Assembly (NCBI GenBank): GCA_020698575.1
Contig: CM036254.1
Location: 23,412,026-23,476,025 of the forward strand
DNA from: Bostrychus sinensis
Lineage: Eukaryota; Chordata; Actinopteri; Gobiiformes; Eleotridae
DNA length: 64,000 nt
Direction: 5' to 3'
Part shown: in pieces, positions 27,401-37,562 of the stretch
Position numbering within the stretch: position 1 is the first letter of the stretch
How the letters are laid out: each line of letters opens with the position of its first letter
Made by a program: the position numbers and the translations under genes
The notes under the pieces: generated by a model
Databases searched by the model: none
The model's input: the letters and a program-made list of their open reading frames with translations, nothing else
Told to the model about the DNA's origin: nothing

Positions 27401-29364
27401 CCTGTTACCTCCACACTCCTGGCATCTACAGCCTTTGTGCCAATCTTTAACACACGTGCTCACAACAGAAAGACGAACAAAGCCATCAAGAAGGAGTGAG
27501 TGTGAAACTGAAGCCAGTGATAACAATCTGCCTCTCAACCTTTGACCTTTCAGTGGGTCAGAGTTAGACCGAGTTGTCAGGTCCTGCTCCTGCTTCTCTG
27601 GTTTCCAGCGCCTTCCTTTGTCCACCGATCCTCACTTTGGACAGAGGGGCACAGGGGGAGAGCAAATGTCAAACAAAAGCTTGACTGAGTGTTGCTATAG
27701 TCAAAATGAAACAATACCAATAAAAGTACTTTTTACTCACTAATATTGGGGCTTCTTGTATTTTTTTCTACATAATGCTGTTTGTACAGATTTTATGTTA
27801 AACAAAGGTGAATGTGAGCAAACTGTTTACAGTATACAAGTAGTTCTCATGGGGTATGCAAAAATATGTAGATGGTACGTGAAATAACATACAAAACGTG
27901 ATTTGCAAACAGCTTGATTACATTTCGAAACTATATTTTTAAATATAAATGATATTGCAAAAGTAGGGGAGACGGGGGTTAAATGCTCAAAGGCATACAC
28001 AGGACTGTGAAAAGTTTGGGAACCCCTGCCATATATAAATGTGAATGGATTGATAGTTTTGTTAAATTGACCTGGTTAGTCAAGGGGGGGTTATTATTCT
28101 ATAAGGAGGACTTATTTTTCCCTTAATGTCCAGAAAGTCCATCATCAAAATGTAAAATCAAAGTGACTTTGATTTTACATATTTTCCTTCGTATTCTAAT
28201 CAGTGTTATATCTGATAACTATTACACAGTGTTGCTGCAGCACAACAATTTTATAATATTCATAACTAAACAATCTCATTGCAGAAGTTAATAGTTTAAG
28301 TTTTCAGTGCCAGAAAATTATTAATTCTAACTTGGTTCTATTATTAATTCTCTAGAAAACACACTGGGACAATATCAGATACCTAACCTACATAAGTAAC
28401 TGTAAGTGTTGTCTATAGAGGACATCAATCCAATAACAAAAATCCACTCAAATACCTTAACCCTCCTACATCCCTAAGACATTTTTTGATGTTTTGTATC
28501 TGTTTTTTGTGGATAACCTTTGCTGTGTTGATTCAAATGGCATAGATTTTGTATTTTGTGTATTTTTGGATGAAATTTAAAATTTTTTGGGAATTTAAGG
28601 GGTTAATTTTCATAAACATAATTAATTTTTGCTATCTATGGTGAGGGCTGAAGTTAATCATGAAATTCAAAAAAAAAATTGAATTATCTATTATATAATT
28701 TTTCTATGGCAGTGCATTTTTTTGTACCTTAGGACGAAAGGTGTGACTAAAAATGTTTCATCCGCCACTACACAAAAATTTTAAATCTTATAAATTCAGT
28801 CATGATGCCAATTTTTGACACTCCCAAGCTCTGATAATCCACCACAAAAAAAAAAAATCTGATTTGCATTTACAGAAACAAAAAAAATCTATTTTTTGTG
28901 ATTTTTGCCATAATTTGAATCACAATAACTTTTAATCACAATAACTCGAATTTAAGGGGTTAAATGTCATAAACAACATGGAATTTTGTTATGTATGATG
29001 AGGAATGAAGTCAATCATTGTAACCATGAAAAAAAAAAAAAAATTGAATTATTAACCATTAGATAATTTTTCTATGGCAGTCTTTATTGGGGCATTTTTT
29101 TGTGCTTAGGGCGAAAGGTGTGACTAAAAGGTTAGGGGTGTAGGAGGGTTAAAACTTGCTTGAATTAGTAGTTTTTTAAATGTTTAAAATGCGTATGTTT
29201 TCTCTGGCATGGTGATAATTATCTACCACAGCTCATAAGTCTATGGATCCAACTGGATCATGCCTTTCATATGTCCTTGTGCTGTGTCTTGGCGCAGGTG
29301 GGAGCTGGCCGCGATGACCACCAACAGTAACATCAGCAGGCCCATCTTCTCGTCCCATGGCTGA
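4670..29364 (+). CDS. klhdc3: KLHDC3, kelch substrate receptor of a CUL2 ubiquitin ligase
   Basis: Ten coding exons: 4670-4823, 6593-6769, 7409-7524, 7607-7678, 8689-8902, 9113-9199, 9669-9777, 24774-24847, 25956-26034, 29298-29364. They sum to 1149 nt, giving 382 residues, the same length as mammalian KLHDC3. All introns are GT-AG and phases agree throughout. The start is the first ATG in frame and begins MLRW, as in the family. Six kelch blades carry paired glycines (SFGGY, LWGGR, IFGGY, VFGGR, IFGGY, LFGGT). Near the C-terminus, LKTLCKIAV fits an elongin BC-box and LPHDI fits a CUL2 box. The family binds proteins with glycine-ending C-degrons and passes them to CUL2-RBX1 for ubiquitination. 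The protein itself ends SSHG. No frameshift or stop interrupts any exon. Identity is very secure. Confidence 0.97.
6593..6769 (+). CDS. klhdc3: klhdc3 coding exon 2
   Basis: Residues 52-110, VSLRWMKLPP onward to YAFDV, with the second blade LWGGRNDTEG. The acceptor is TTCTAG and the donor TCA|GTAAGT, phase 1. Confidence 0.95.
6942..7394 (-). repeat. Minisatellite-bearing repeat element, copy 1
   Basis: Degenerate 10-12 bp units close to 'gactaaaccagg' and 'tctaaaccagg' fill 7042-7394 inside klhdc3 coding intron 2. They stop about 15 bp short of the exon 3 acceptor. The left flank, 'cagtgtatctcagactttt' to 'tttggctttcc', is the reverse complement of the right flank of the copies at 41735 and 43555. 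That identifies one dispersed element inserted in opposite orientation. Confidence 0.65.
7409..7524 (+). CDS. klhdc3: klhdc3 coding exon 3
   Basis: Residues 111-149, THRWFTP to YIFGGYEQL, the third blade. The acceptor is TTCTCTGTAG and the donor CTG|GTGAGT, phase 0. Confidence 0.95.
7607..7678 (+). CDS. klhdc3: klhdc3 coding exon 4
   Basis: Residues 150-173, ADCFSNDIHRLDT onward. It is a 72-nt exon flanked by TTATAG and GA|GTGAGT, phase 0. It is too short to stand out as an ORF and is placed by similarity to KLHDC3. Confidence 0.93.
7891..7925. repeat. Poly-C followed by (CA)n microsatellite
   Basis: A run of about 13 C's leads directly into CA dinucleotides and imperfect CAAA units, in klhdc3 coding intron 4. 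Confidence 0.9.
8689..8902 (+). CDS. klhdc3: klhdc3 coding exon 5
   Basis: Residues 174-244, GTPARWRDFHSA to LPEGRRSHSA, with the blade VFGGRADRFGPFHSN. The acceptor is CTTCCCAG and the donor CCT|GTAAGA, phase 1. Confidence 0.95.
9113..9199 (+). CDS. klhdc3: klhdc3 coding exon 6
   Basis: Residues 245-273, TYNGELYIFGGYNAR to DLWKFNP. The acceptor is TGTCTAG and the donor CAG|GTAAAT, phase 1. Confidence 0.95.
9311..9325 (+). promoter_or_regulatory. CTCF-like motif in klhdc3 intron
   Basis: CCAGCAGATGGCAGT fits the degenerate CTCF core CCASYAGRKGGCRS. It is a motif match only. Similar strings also occur by chance or in repeats. Confidence 0.25.
9669..9777 (+). CDS. klhdc3: klhdc3 coding exon 7
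   Basis: Residues 274-309, AFTWEKVEPKGKGPCPRRRQ to IILFGGT, the sixth blade. The acceptor is GTGACCAG, which has a weak pyrimidine tract. The donor is CAG|GTGAGA, phase 2. The next coding exon is 15 kb away. Confidence 0.93.
9960..10362 (+). repeat. Composite teleost SINE/LINE-tail repeat
   Basis: The part 9960-10085 in reverse complement looks like a decayed tRNA-derived SINE head. The part 10170-10362 contains 'gtgttcctgggcaagacact' and ends 'gctgtggcaacccctgac', then 'gggagcagccaaaag'. These are phrases found in many fish interspersed repeats with RTE-type 3' ends. Exact family boundaries cannot be set by eye. Confidence 0.5.
11205..12213 (-). mobile_element. Non-autonomous hAT element with intact TIRs and TSD
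   Basis: The element begins TAGTGCTGCACGATT and ends with its inverted complement AATCGTGCAGCACTA. It is flanked on both sides by the 8-bp direct repeat GCATGTAT (11197-11204 and 12214-12221), the target duplication size of hAT elements. Subterminal 'gcgattgcgatt' repeats lie just inside both ends. At 1009 bp it is too short for a full transposase. It keeps one BED zinc finger frame on the minus strand. Confidence 0.88.
11485..11832 (-). pseudogene. BED zinc finger remnant of a hAT transposase
   Basis: About 115 residues read without a stop on the minus strand. A BED finger is visible: VVWRYFGF, then CKTCKAKV and, after a spacer, NLYQHLRQHR, giving the C-x2-C and H-x(3-5)-H ligands of ZBED-type fingers. 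There is no ATG in frame; an upstream stop is followed by a possible acceptor (GGCTTGCAG) before QQTVAKD. The catalytic RNase H-like and hATC dimerisation regions are missing. The frame is open, which suggests either a young deletion derivative or an exon of one. Confidence 0.7.
21424..22594. mobile_element. Tandem dimer of a TIR element
   Basis: The outer ends are TAGACCCTTCC (near 21425) and its complement AAGGGTCTA (near 22586-22594), each next to TA. Inside, the left-end block 'ttgcgtacgcagcctggtac' (21460) recurs as 'ctgcgcacacagcctggtac' (about 21881). The right-end block 'tctttggaacacaaacattc' occurs at about 21823 and again near 22549. The layout is left-right-left-right, two diverged units head to tail. 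Abutting TA fits a TA-target element such as Tc1/mariner-type, but no transposase remains. Confidence 0.6.
24774..24847 (+). CDS. klhdc3: klhdc3 coding exon 8
   Basis: Residues 310-334, SPCPEQGMGDEFN to LYILDF. The acceptor is CCCTTTACAG and the donor TCA|GTAAGT, phase 1. It follows the 15-kb intron and is assigned by in-frame continuity and similarity. Confidence 0.94.
25956..26034 (+). CDS. klhdc3: klhdc3 coding exon 9
   Basis: Residues 335-360. It contains the BC-box-like LKTLCKIAV and the CUL2-box-like LPHDI. The acceptor is TGTTTTTCAG and the donor CAG|GTCAGA, phase 2. Confidence 0.95.
26568..26800. repeat. Fold-back (inverted) copy of a common teleost repeat
   Basis: Two 40-bp arms, 26606-26645 and 26697-26736, are inverted complements with a single mismatch. 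They carry the familiar fish repeat phrase 'ggagcctatcccag'. The outer flanks are also roughly inverted ('ccacttattcccgct' on the left, 'gggaataagcggtag' on the right), so the whole 230 bp folds back. It lies in klhdc3 coding intron 9. Confidence 0.8.
26805..27004 (-). repeat. Teleost interspersed repeat with tRNA-like end
   Basis: The sequence 'tttttggactgtgggaggaa', then 'ccggagtacccgg' and later 'gcttgaacccatgatctcc' to 'aaccgctctgccactgtgc', matches a very common fish interspersed repeat. Its distal end resembles a tRNA in reverse complement. It abuts the fold-back repeat on its right. Confidence 0.65.
28457..29152. mobile_element. piggyBac-like non-autonomous element (TTAA ends)
   Basis: The element is bounded by TTAA on both sides (28457-28460, 29149-29152). 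Its 17-bp inverted repeats are CCCTCCTACATCCCTAA on the left and, reverse-complemented, CCCTCCTACACCCCTAA on the right. TTAA target duplication with CCC-starting termini is the piggyBac pattern. The inside has no transposase frame. A segment of roughly 160-185 bp is present twice in direct orientation (about 28592-28752 and 28947-29130), each copy ending 'cgaaaggtgtgactaaaa'. Confidence 0.75.
29298..29364 (+). CDS. klhdc3: klhdc3 coding exon 10 and stop
   Basis: Residues 361-382, WELAAMTTNSNISRP to SSHG, with TGA at 29362-29364. The acceptor is TTGGCGCAG. Confidence 0.95.
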
Positions 29365-31930
29365 ACCAGAACAACTCTCTGAACCTTTCTTTTTCTAATC
29401 ACCTGATCTCTGTGGGACTGTTTTTTGATGAGTTTGGACCGTGACGGATTTATTTCCCACTGTTTTCAAACTCTCACAACCGACCAAAAAATGGCACATG
29501 ACTTCCTGGGACATTTCTCACAACTAAGGATGTTTGAATCCTTTGATGGAGTGAGAAGCTAATCATCACCACTTTTTTTCTCTTCTGTCTAGCATTGTTA
29601 ACAATCCAATCAGCCTATGATAATCATAGACTTAAATCTTAAGCACAGGAAGAGACACGAACTCCAGCCAAAGGTCTTTTGAGAGCTAACTTCACATCTC
29701 CCCTTAAAGACTAAATGTGAAAAATAATGTATGGAGAAAGTTATGTACTGTTTATTTTGCCAGTCATGAAACCACAAATAGCTAGCTAACATGTCTATTT
29801 GTTACTAATTAAGTTATTGTCCTGGGGCAAATGAGACTAACTTATTTTGAATGCAAGAAAGTGGTACCAGGTGTGTTAGCTTGTGAAAGTTACTGCTTAC
29901 CTTTAAATCCCAGCATTAGTTCAACTCAAGCAAGGAGCTCTTAAGTGTCTCAGACCTACTTTGCAAGGTAATGCCATAACAAAATAAAAAACATCTACCT
30001 CCCTTTAGCAAGAGTTGCGCTGATATGAAAATTTCTACATTTTATTTACCCCAAGAAAAACACTTTTCCACCAGGAGTTTATGTATTTTTTGTGGCTGTT
30101 CTTGTTGACTTAAAGATTGCAGCTCCCATGTGCTTCACCTAAAATTTGTTCAGTGCCAAATGTGGAAAGGTGTAGAGATGCAAATATTCAGTGTAGGTGT
30201 GTCTTGTCTACACAAATCTAGCCCATGTGTTTTGTGAGGTCTTCACTAATATGCATAATTTAGACAATCCTACAGACTCACCTGCTTCTACACAGTGCAG
30301 TGTTAAATTGGGGAAGTGTGTTTCTAAGGTTAAACTGAGCAGATGTTACAAATACATAAGGGCTTTTTCCAGTTATACATGTACTACAGTTAAAATACAA
30401 TTTACACTTAATCTTAGGACAAATCTGTGAATGCACTGGGAAGATACTTTTGTTTTTCATCAACTAAAACTACAGTGGTATTGGAGAATGTTGCAGGCAG
30501 GCAAGATGTTGCTGTGGTCGTCACATTGATTTTAATGACTTAAGCCTGAACAATGTCTCAAATTGTGAGCTGCAGTTAAACTTTTTACTCCTTGTCTGTT
30601 GGGTCCACCAAGCACTGTTTGGTTGTTTACTTATACAGTAATTTGATACCTCATCATATTTTGATGACACATTAGCAGTAGGTGTTAGGAGTGAATACCA
30701 GTTACTTAGATCAGTGGTCCTCAAGCAGTTTTTTTTTTCAAGTTAAACTAGCCTTTAAATGTAATATTTCAATTTACACATATTTCTTTTACTACTATTA
30801 TACCATGAAAACTGTTTGGATTTATACCTTTTAAAAATGTTATAAACATGTCCCTAAATCTGACTTAAAAGGATTGACTTTATTGCCTTTAAATATAGGA
30901 GAATGGATAAACCGCATCAGACACTATAATACTCAAAATATAGTATTTGCTGTTTTAAGAATTAGTGTTATTAAATAGGACTAGGCATTCATAGTTTACT
31001 GCCATAACAGTAGTGTCTAATGTTTGAGAGGTTTACAAATATGTGTTAATTAAGCAGTGCAGAGCAATCCTAGGCAAGCCCAAGTCAATGTATTTCTGCA
31101 CTAAAGCCACTAGCACCGTGTCAGGCCTTACACAGAGACACGTGCGGCTGCTGCTTTTGTCCACTCACCAGTTTATGAGACATTTTTTCAGCCCAAACCT
31201 TGTCTAAATCTGGATGTCTTTATTACTGACCAGTGGTGCCAGTGGGACATATCTCATATCTTACCACAATTAAACACAAGGAAACTTGTCCAAGAAACTA
31301 ATCAAATCCAACAATAACTATGATTATAATTTATATTGTATGGCACGGAGGTCATTTATGTTTAATGGACCTCTTTTGGTCCTTTTTTGTTGCGTGTGAA
31401 CATTTTGTGTGATGGTACAAAGAAAAGAAGAAAAATACTAACTTTGAATTCATGTAAAAATCTCAGTGACTACTCAGACTTCATAATGTTGAAATATTAA
31501 TATAGAAATGCCATTTTGCTTAAATATTACAGTTTATATGTATTAACTGTATTTGGAGAGCTACTGTATATGGCCTTAACTAATATTAGACTTATCAAAA
31601 TATGCCTAAAAACACACATCTTGGTTGAAGTAAGTATGTGACTAAAACATACTGAATATCATGGTAAGCATCAATGAAAAGCCCTAGTGGTGGCTAAGCT
31701 TAATCTTTTAAGATTGTAGGTTTGATGGTCAAAAATAATTGTGGGGAAAAGGGTTGTGAACAAAGTGGCTGAGAGTATTGATTTTACAATTTGCTGGTCT
31801 CCATAACTTTTTATTTTAAGATTTTTTTTTCTACTTTGGCGGGGGTTTCTTTCTGTTAATGGTGGTCAGGACTTCCTGTGCAATATGCTTTATAACTGTA
31901 TCAATAATAAAGCTAAGACAATTTGAGTTA
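29365..31930 (+). other. klhdc3: klhdc3 3' UTR (inferred)
   Basis: AT-rich sequence with no coding potential follows the stop. AATAAA hexamers occur at 29983-29988 and at 31906-31911. The second is followed by a T/GT-rich stretch and is a credible distal end. The true cleavage site cannot be chosen from sequence alone. Confidence 0.5.
31906..31911 (+). terminator. klhdc3: Candidate klhdc3 poly(A) signal
   Basis: A canonical AATAAA within 'tcaataataaagc', followed within 50 bp by T-rich sequence. It lies 2.5 kb after the stop codon. Confidence 0.45.
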
Positions 31931-34900
31931 CCACTGACCATTTGTTTTGTTATTTAATTTGCCAATTATTGATGTTTGTATATCATATATATATATATGC
32001 TTTTGTTTAGTAGCAACTGGGCAGCACTGTGACCCTGCACAGTGCAAGGCCTTTTATTTAATATAGAGGAAATCAGTTACCTCATCTTTATGTAGAAGAG
32101 TGTAGTTTAGTTTAGGGATCCCATGTATTTCTCAACTTAAAATCTAATTTACAAGCCAGTGTACTGTTTGTGCCAGTCCCAAGCCCTGAGTAGCTTTTAT
32201 CCCTAGTGGCTGTTAGGGCTTTAAGCAAACATGTCAAATAGGACTTTTTAAATTTAGGATTCACTGTAATATGGCAGTTGTGGACATTTTGGTTTGACTT
32301 ATTTTGCCCTATTAGAAAAAATAATAGCTCTGTAGTGAAATGGGTCTTCAAAACATTACCAATACAGAGCAGAAGAAAACTGTTTATTGCTTATCAATAG
32401 ACATTTAAACCTAATGTTTCCCCTTTTATCCAGATCCATCCTGCACTTAACATCTACTGTAAGTCTCTCAACCCCACAGCTCCACTTCCTGTCCAAAGCC
32501 AGATCTGTGTCTATCCCAGTCGACCTGTCTGATGGCATTCTCTGGCTCCTTCATTGCACTATTCTGGCACTATTATTGCCCTCCCGAGCTCTGGCCGTAT
32601 TGGGACAGCTCATTTCAGGGGGAGCCCAATTTTTAGAAAGTGTGTCTCCCTAACTCCAATCTCTGTGCAGTGGCAGTTTGATCCTGTCTGTCACCAGCCC
32701 TGTGCTATAAAGCCAGTGTTATCTTCAGTGTTAAGTGCAGGCCACAGACGGAGGGTCAGCTCAAAGTGGGGTACCAGAGACACCCTGTCCCGCCTAAAGA
32801 TCTTTCCACAAATGGGACACAGGAAACGTGGACTGCTGTGGGCTCCTCTGTCTGGCCCCGGAGCCCACCATGGTAAAACACATAACCACTAATGCTTTGA
32901 GACAGTCGGCTAAATGACACTCTAATTTCAACTCAACACTCAAACAATCCCAGCTGGCCCTTGAGATTCAGACCAAGGGATTTGTTCGAAGTGATTTGTT
33001 TTGTCTCGTCGCCCAAATCCAATGTCCAATCCCCCCCGACACTCAAGTTCTAGTTCGCAGCCCCCAACATAGCTGCAGCAGCCGGTAAATTGGGGATTTG
33101 GGGAGAAGAGGTATTTGAGAAGCACAAGACCTTAGAGAATTGAAACACTTCTCAAATTAAGGCAGAACAAAACAAAAAAAAGGTAAATTGGTTGCTTGGA
33201 TTTATGTCCCAAAACAGATTTATCAGGCCATGAAAGTTAATTGAGCGATTTCTTTTACCTTCAAGGAGCTTTTTACAAACTATTTCATTATGAGTCTTCC
33301 ATGAAAAAACAGGGTAGGTGGTAACAAGACCAGAAGAATGTAGTCAAGTCTTAACCAAGATTGCAATGTATCAAGACAAGATCAAGATTTACAGCAACAT
33401 AAATTGAAAGAAGAAGAAGAAAAAATTATGAAATCCAAACATTACTCATGCAGTCTAAGATCAAGAAAATCCCTAAATCTCTCACTAGGGTATGTCAAAA
33501 GTCAATTTATACACTAAAGACTCGTTGATTTATTAGCATTTGGTGAAGGAGGGCAGAATTTTGTTAGCCATTAAAGGAACTATATTATGAGTTTATTAAT
33601 ATTTTTAAACCAATCTTGGTTGCTTTTAGAACAGCATTGCACGTTTTACAATCTTTAAAAACATTATCTGACTATAATAAACAGGAGAAGAGATCAGCAC
33701 AGGGAAGCAAAGTTCAGAGTACTGCCATATTTTGAAGACTTTATTTCCTAAAACATTTTGTATGATGGCATTTTACTTCAAAATAAAAAAATAGCTGTGA
33801 GGAATCAGTGGAAACAGCTGTACACAGTTTTTTGGATAAATGAATGAGAGCAGACTGGATATAGAGTGCTTGTTGATTGGTCAGTGCTTCCTGGAGTGGG
33901 CCAGAGGTTCATGACACCAAGCATTTTGAGGTCTCAAACAGGTTATTCTGGAGAATAGAGGATTACTTAAACACGCATGAATGAAGCACAACTCCACTCC
34001 AGGTATGTTTTTGATGAGTGAACAACATTGTAAGATAGTAAAAAGTTCAGAAAAGGTTATTTTGCATAATATAACCCCCTTAAGAATAATCTGTTGCTTT
34101 TGGTGAATTTGAACCTAAACTTGCACTACTCTTGACACTAAAAACCTGTAGAAAATTTTGCATCATAATTTACGTGAAATATGTTTAATTTTTTCCTTTA
34201 GTTTATATACATTGAAATATTCCAGCCACAGAGAGTCACACAAGTCATTGTACTCTTTGTGCAAGTCCCAAGCCTGAATAAATGGAGAGGGTTGCATCAA
34301 GCAGGTCTTTTGCATAAAAAACAGATGACAAATCATTTTCTGTGGGGACCCCCATAAGTTTGTATAGATTTAAATGTTACATTGTGTTGCTTTAAAAAAT
34401 ACTTTACATTTTGAGATCTTTACCAAGTGGATTCAGCGCTGGTCTGAAATAAACTATAAGGTGGCTGTTTTGCATTAGTCATGTTTTGTGATGCACATAA
34501 TCTTTTCATCTGCTGAGCCTCCTAATTTAGCCCGAGTGACCGAGCCTTGCTGCCTCACATTTACAGACCTGTATTCTAATTCCCTCCAGCAGGGGTTTAA
34601 TTGAGTGACTAATACATGCACAGTTAAAGCCTTTGAAGACAAACTGCATCACAAGTCTGCTCACAAATTAAACAATGATGCATCAAGCTGTGAACGGGAT
34701 GGTAATGACGCCTCATTTTAGACTGGTGCTGGGCTCGAGTTCCTGATGCACTAAATAAATGTCACAATAGCAATATCAACTAAATGAAAATCATTAAATA
34801 TACATAATACATGAAAGGAAATGTCTAATCTTAAAGTGTCAAATTCTCTTGAAACTGACTCCTTTATATTTCTGGCATGAACCTGGTTTAGTCTTGAATT

Positions 34901-35900
34901 TTTAGCCCTGATCTGACCTGGTTTAGACTTTGTTTAGATCTGTTTTTCTTGAATGCCATAATTATTCTGTGTTTTAATTTCAAGAGAGTGAGATTTGGCA
35001 CAGGTTTCAAAGTGAGTGGGCGAAATTACCTAAAAATAGTTCTGTATTTATAATATGTATATTTTAATAATCAAATTAGTACAACCACTGGCGTATAAGA
35101 ATATAGTCATTGACTAGAACACAAATGCACAAAGTATAAGCTTAAGTTACTTATCACATCCAGACATCTCTGAGACAGCAACATATATATCAGTAAATCT
35201 GTACTTACATTTGTAAAACAGAGAAAGCTGCCGCTGTTGTTTGCTCAAGAAAACTCATCAAATCTGCTGTGAAGACAAATACAGCATTAGAATACCACCT
35301 TATAACATATAATATACAACATATCTATATCACAATATTACATAAGTTAACATAAGTTGATTGATTGATGGTAAGAATTATTTTAGGAAATCTGCAACAA
35401 ATACAGTATCCACAAATGGTTCTTTTTATTAATAAAATGGATGTGTTTGGCTGGTTTGACCAAAAATGACCCAAAATGATGATGTTTATCACATTATCTA
35501 CCTTTTTCCAGTTCATATGTAAAATAAAAGGACCTAATGACTCAACCCGTTAACTTATAATGTAAGATGAAAAAAATATATATTAAAAAAAAAAAAAAAG
35601 AAATACTAAATTAGAAAGTGTAAATTGAGTGAAATGCCCCATTGAGTTCAGATCATCACAACCACATTTCTATTAGAAGAGCAAATAAAAACTTTAAATG
35701 AGTTCCATTCTTTCCTCGGTTTACTTTATAATTATTTTATCATCTAACTTTACGCCAGTGATGGCACGTTGCTTTGCAGCAGTCTTCCACACTCAACCTG
35801 CGTCTATCGTAAAACAGTTATTTTTAGTTCACTTTACTAAGAATAACCCGCGTCATAACAAGTAACATCATCCCATTTTGTTGTTTCCCTGCCTCCTCTC
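31931..35900. other. Intergenic region klhdc3-npas4l
   Basis: No gene is recognised. A GC-richer block at 32440-32880 has open frames on both strands but no family resemblance. A short piece of the minisatellite element lies at 34880-34945. The rest is AT-rich. Confidence 0.6.
34880..34990 (+). repeat. Partial copy of the minisatellite-bearing element
   Basis: The phrases 'cctggtttagtcttg', 'gacctggtttagacttt' and 'gtttagatctg' match the unit of the longer copies at 41735 and 43555, in the same orientation. Both element ends are missing. Confidence 0.5.
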
Positions 35901-35950
35901 TCTTCTTATCCTGCTCCCCATGGCTCTTAGGAGAGGTGTCGGGTTTGGGC

Positions 35951-36010
35951 TATAAAAGGCGGGACAGACGCTCGCTCAGGCGGACACTCACCTCTCAGAG
36001 CCCGAAGAAG
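35951..36010 (+). promoter_or_regulatory. Upstream TATA promoter with putative short exon
   Basis: TATAAAAG at 35951-35958 sits in a GC-rich context. It is followed about 30 bp on by a CT-rich start region and, at 36010, by a donor-like CGAAGAAG|GTAGAA. It points toward npas4l, whose start codon is 1.55 kb downstream. It could be an alternative npas4l promoter with a non-coding exon, or the promoter of an undetected transcript. Confidence 0.4.
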
Positions 36011-36254
36011 GTAGAACTCACAGTGGGGTTAGCATGGTTAGCTAAGACCGTTATGCTACCACAGCTAATTAAGCAATTTTAAGTGCCTATCGTTTTTTGA
36101 AGTACTTTTGTCTGACTTATTTTAAAAGAAAACAACTTCAATTTAGTATTACCACAATTTTAGGGCATCACAGGAACCTTTATTTGACTTTTTTTAAATG
36201 ATATTTTATAAGTGGTGATAGCAAAATGACTCTTTGGTGTAACGCGTGCCAGTG

Positions 36255-36279
36255 TCACGTCAGGACGCCGTGTACGTCA
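36255..36279. promoter_or_regulatory. Paired CRE-like sites upstream of npas4l
   Basis: TCACGTCA (36255-36262) and TACGTCA (36273-36279) resemble cAMP-response-element cores. A further TGACGT core lies at 37169-37174. CRE sites are known to drive mammalian NPAS4, so they fit the gene family, but these are motif matches only. Confidence 0.35.
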
Positions 36280-37285
36280 CATCATCTGAGCGAGGATCAG
36301 CGTCCCTCATCCCTCTGCAGAAGAATCAGGTCAGTAAACTAGTCATCTTTTTTTAGTTTTACGTCCTCTAGTGGCTGAACTGAAGGGTCTCATGACAGTG
36401 TTTGGAAATGTATTACACGATTACGAGATATTTATTACATCTAGCACTGGTTGCGTTCAAAATATGAGAAATAATTGACTTTTCATCTCACCTCAAGGCT
36501 AAACCAATACATCTTTGTTTATTTGCAATGCCCAAGGAAAAAATACACAATTTATTCCACCATTAGAAAGTCACTGAAAGAGTTGACAGAATCTAATAAA
36601 ATTTTGTTTAGCCATATCTAGAAGTCAGAACAATAGAAAACAACTAGCTTTTGATTCAGAGACCTCCAGAAATAGATATTGATTGTTAAATGTATGGGCA
36701 AGAAAGATCTATTCAAATTTTATATAAGGACTATCATCATCATCATCATCACCATCACCAAACCTTATTAGCAAACTCAGAGTCCAGAGTAAATAACACA
36801 ACACATAAAAAACAAGCTTTTATTATATCCATTATTTAGGAAAAATTCCCACTGGCCAGCTTTAAACCCCTAATCTGGCAAGACATAGTTTACATTTGAT
36901 TTACTACACATTTTCATAATTTTTGTTTAAACTGTATAACTTGACAAACATGGTCTAAATATTATGTGTTTTATGTCTAAAACATGAATGAGAAGGCTTA
37001 TTTGTAAATTATGTAAATTATTTTAGTAAAAAAAAAACAACTTGCAAAAATAGAAAACCTGTTTTTAGCTCAGCTTTATTTAGAGATGTACCCAAACAAA
37101 TATTCACAGAATGCTTTATTTAACCTGAATGATTTCTCCTTTTGTGGGTTGCTCCTCTGTTGTTATTGTGACGTGGGACGGGTTGTTGTGATGACACCCA
37201 CTGTATAAGGCAATGACTAGAGCAGCACCTCCCCTAAACGTGTGTCCATGTTTTGTGACGCCCACTCTGAAGTCCCAGCGGCAGC

Positions 37286-37292
37286 TATAAAA
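37286..37292 (+). promoter_or_regulatory. npas4l: Proximal npas4l TATA box
   Basis: TATAAAA lies within 'gcagctataaaacccccagc', 277 bp before the start codon. This is a suitable distance for an intronless 5' leader beginning near 37315. A CRE-like TGACGT lies about 115 bp upstream and a GTGACGCCC at about 37256. Confidence 0.6.
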
Positions 37293-37562
37293 CCCCCAGC
37301 TTTGAGCGGATGGGCCCAGACTGATACAGATCACACAACACACAAGTCCGTAGAGAGCTCTTGACGCTGCTGCAGACTCTCAGATCAGCGTTACCATAGA
37401 AACTCTTCATATTCAAAACTAGCTTATGAGATACTAGGGACATTTTAATTAGGCAATGGAGAGGAATCAGTGCTAGCTTTTGCACAAGAATGGCTCATGA
37501 TAGACTAGCACTGAGATACCTGTAGTTTTTTTGAGACATTTTGTCCTAAATTTTTGGTTATC

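Noticed and set aside
32387..32892. Overlapping open frames of 88 and 112 codons in the intergenic region
   Set aside because: No recognisable domain, no splice context and low-complexity Ser/Leu composition. Treated as chance.
36321..36329. Possible 9-nt micro-exon between CTCTGCAG and GTCAGT
   Set aside because: It is too short to support without transcript data, and joining it to 37577 gives no ATG in frame.
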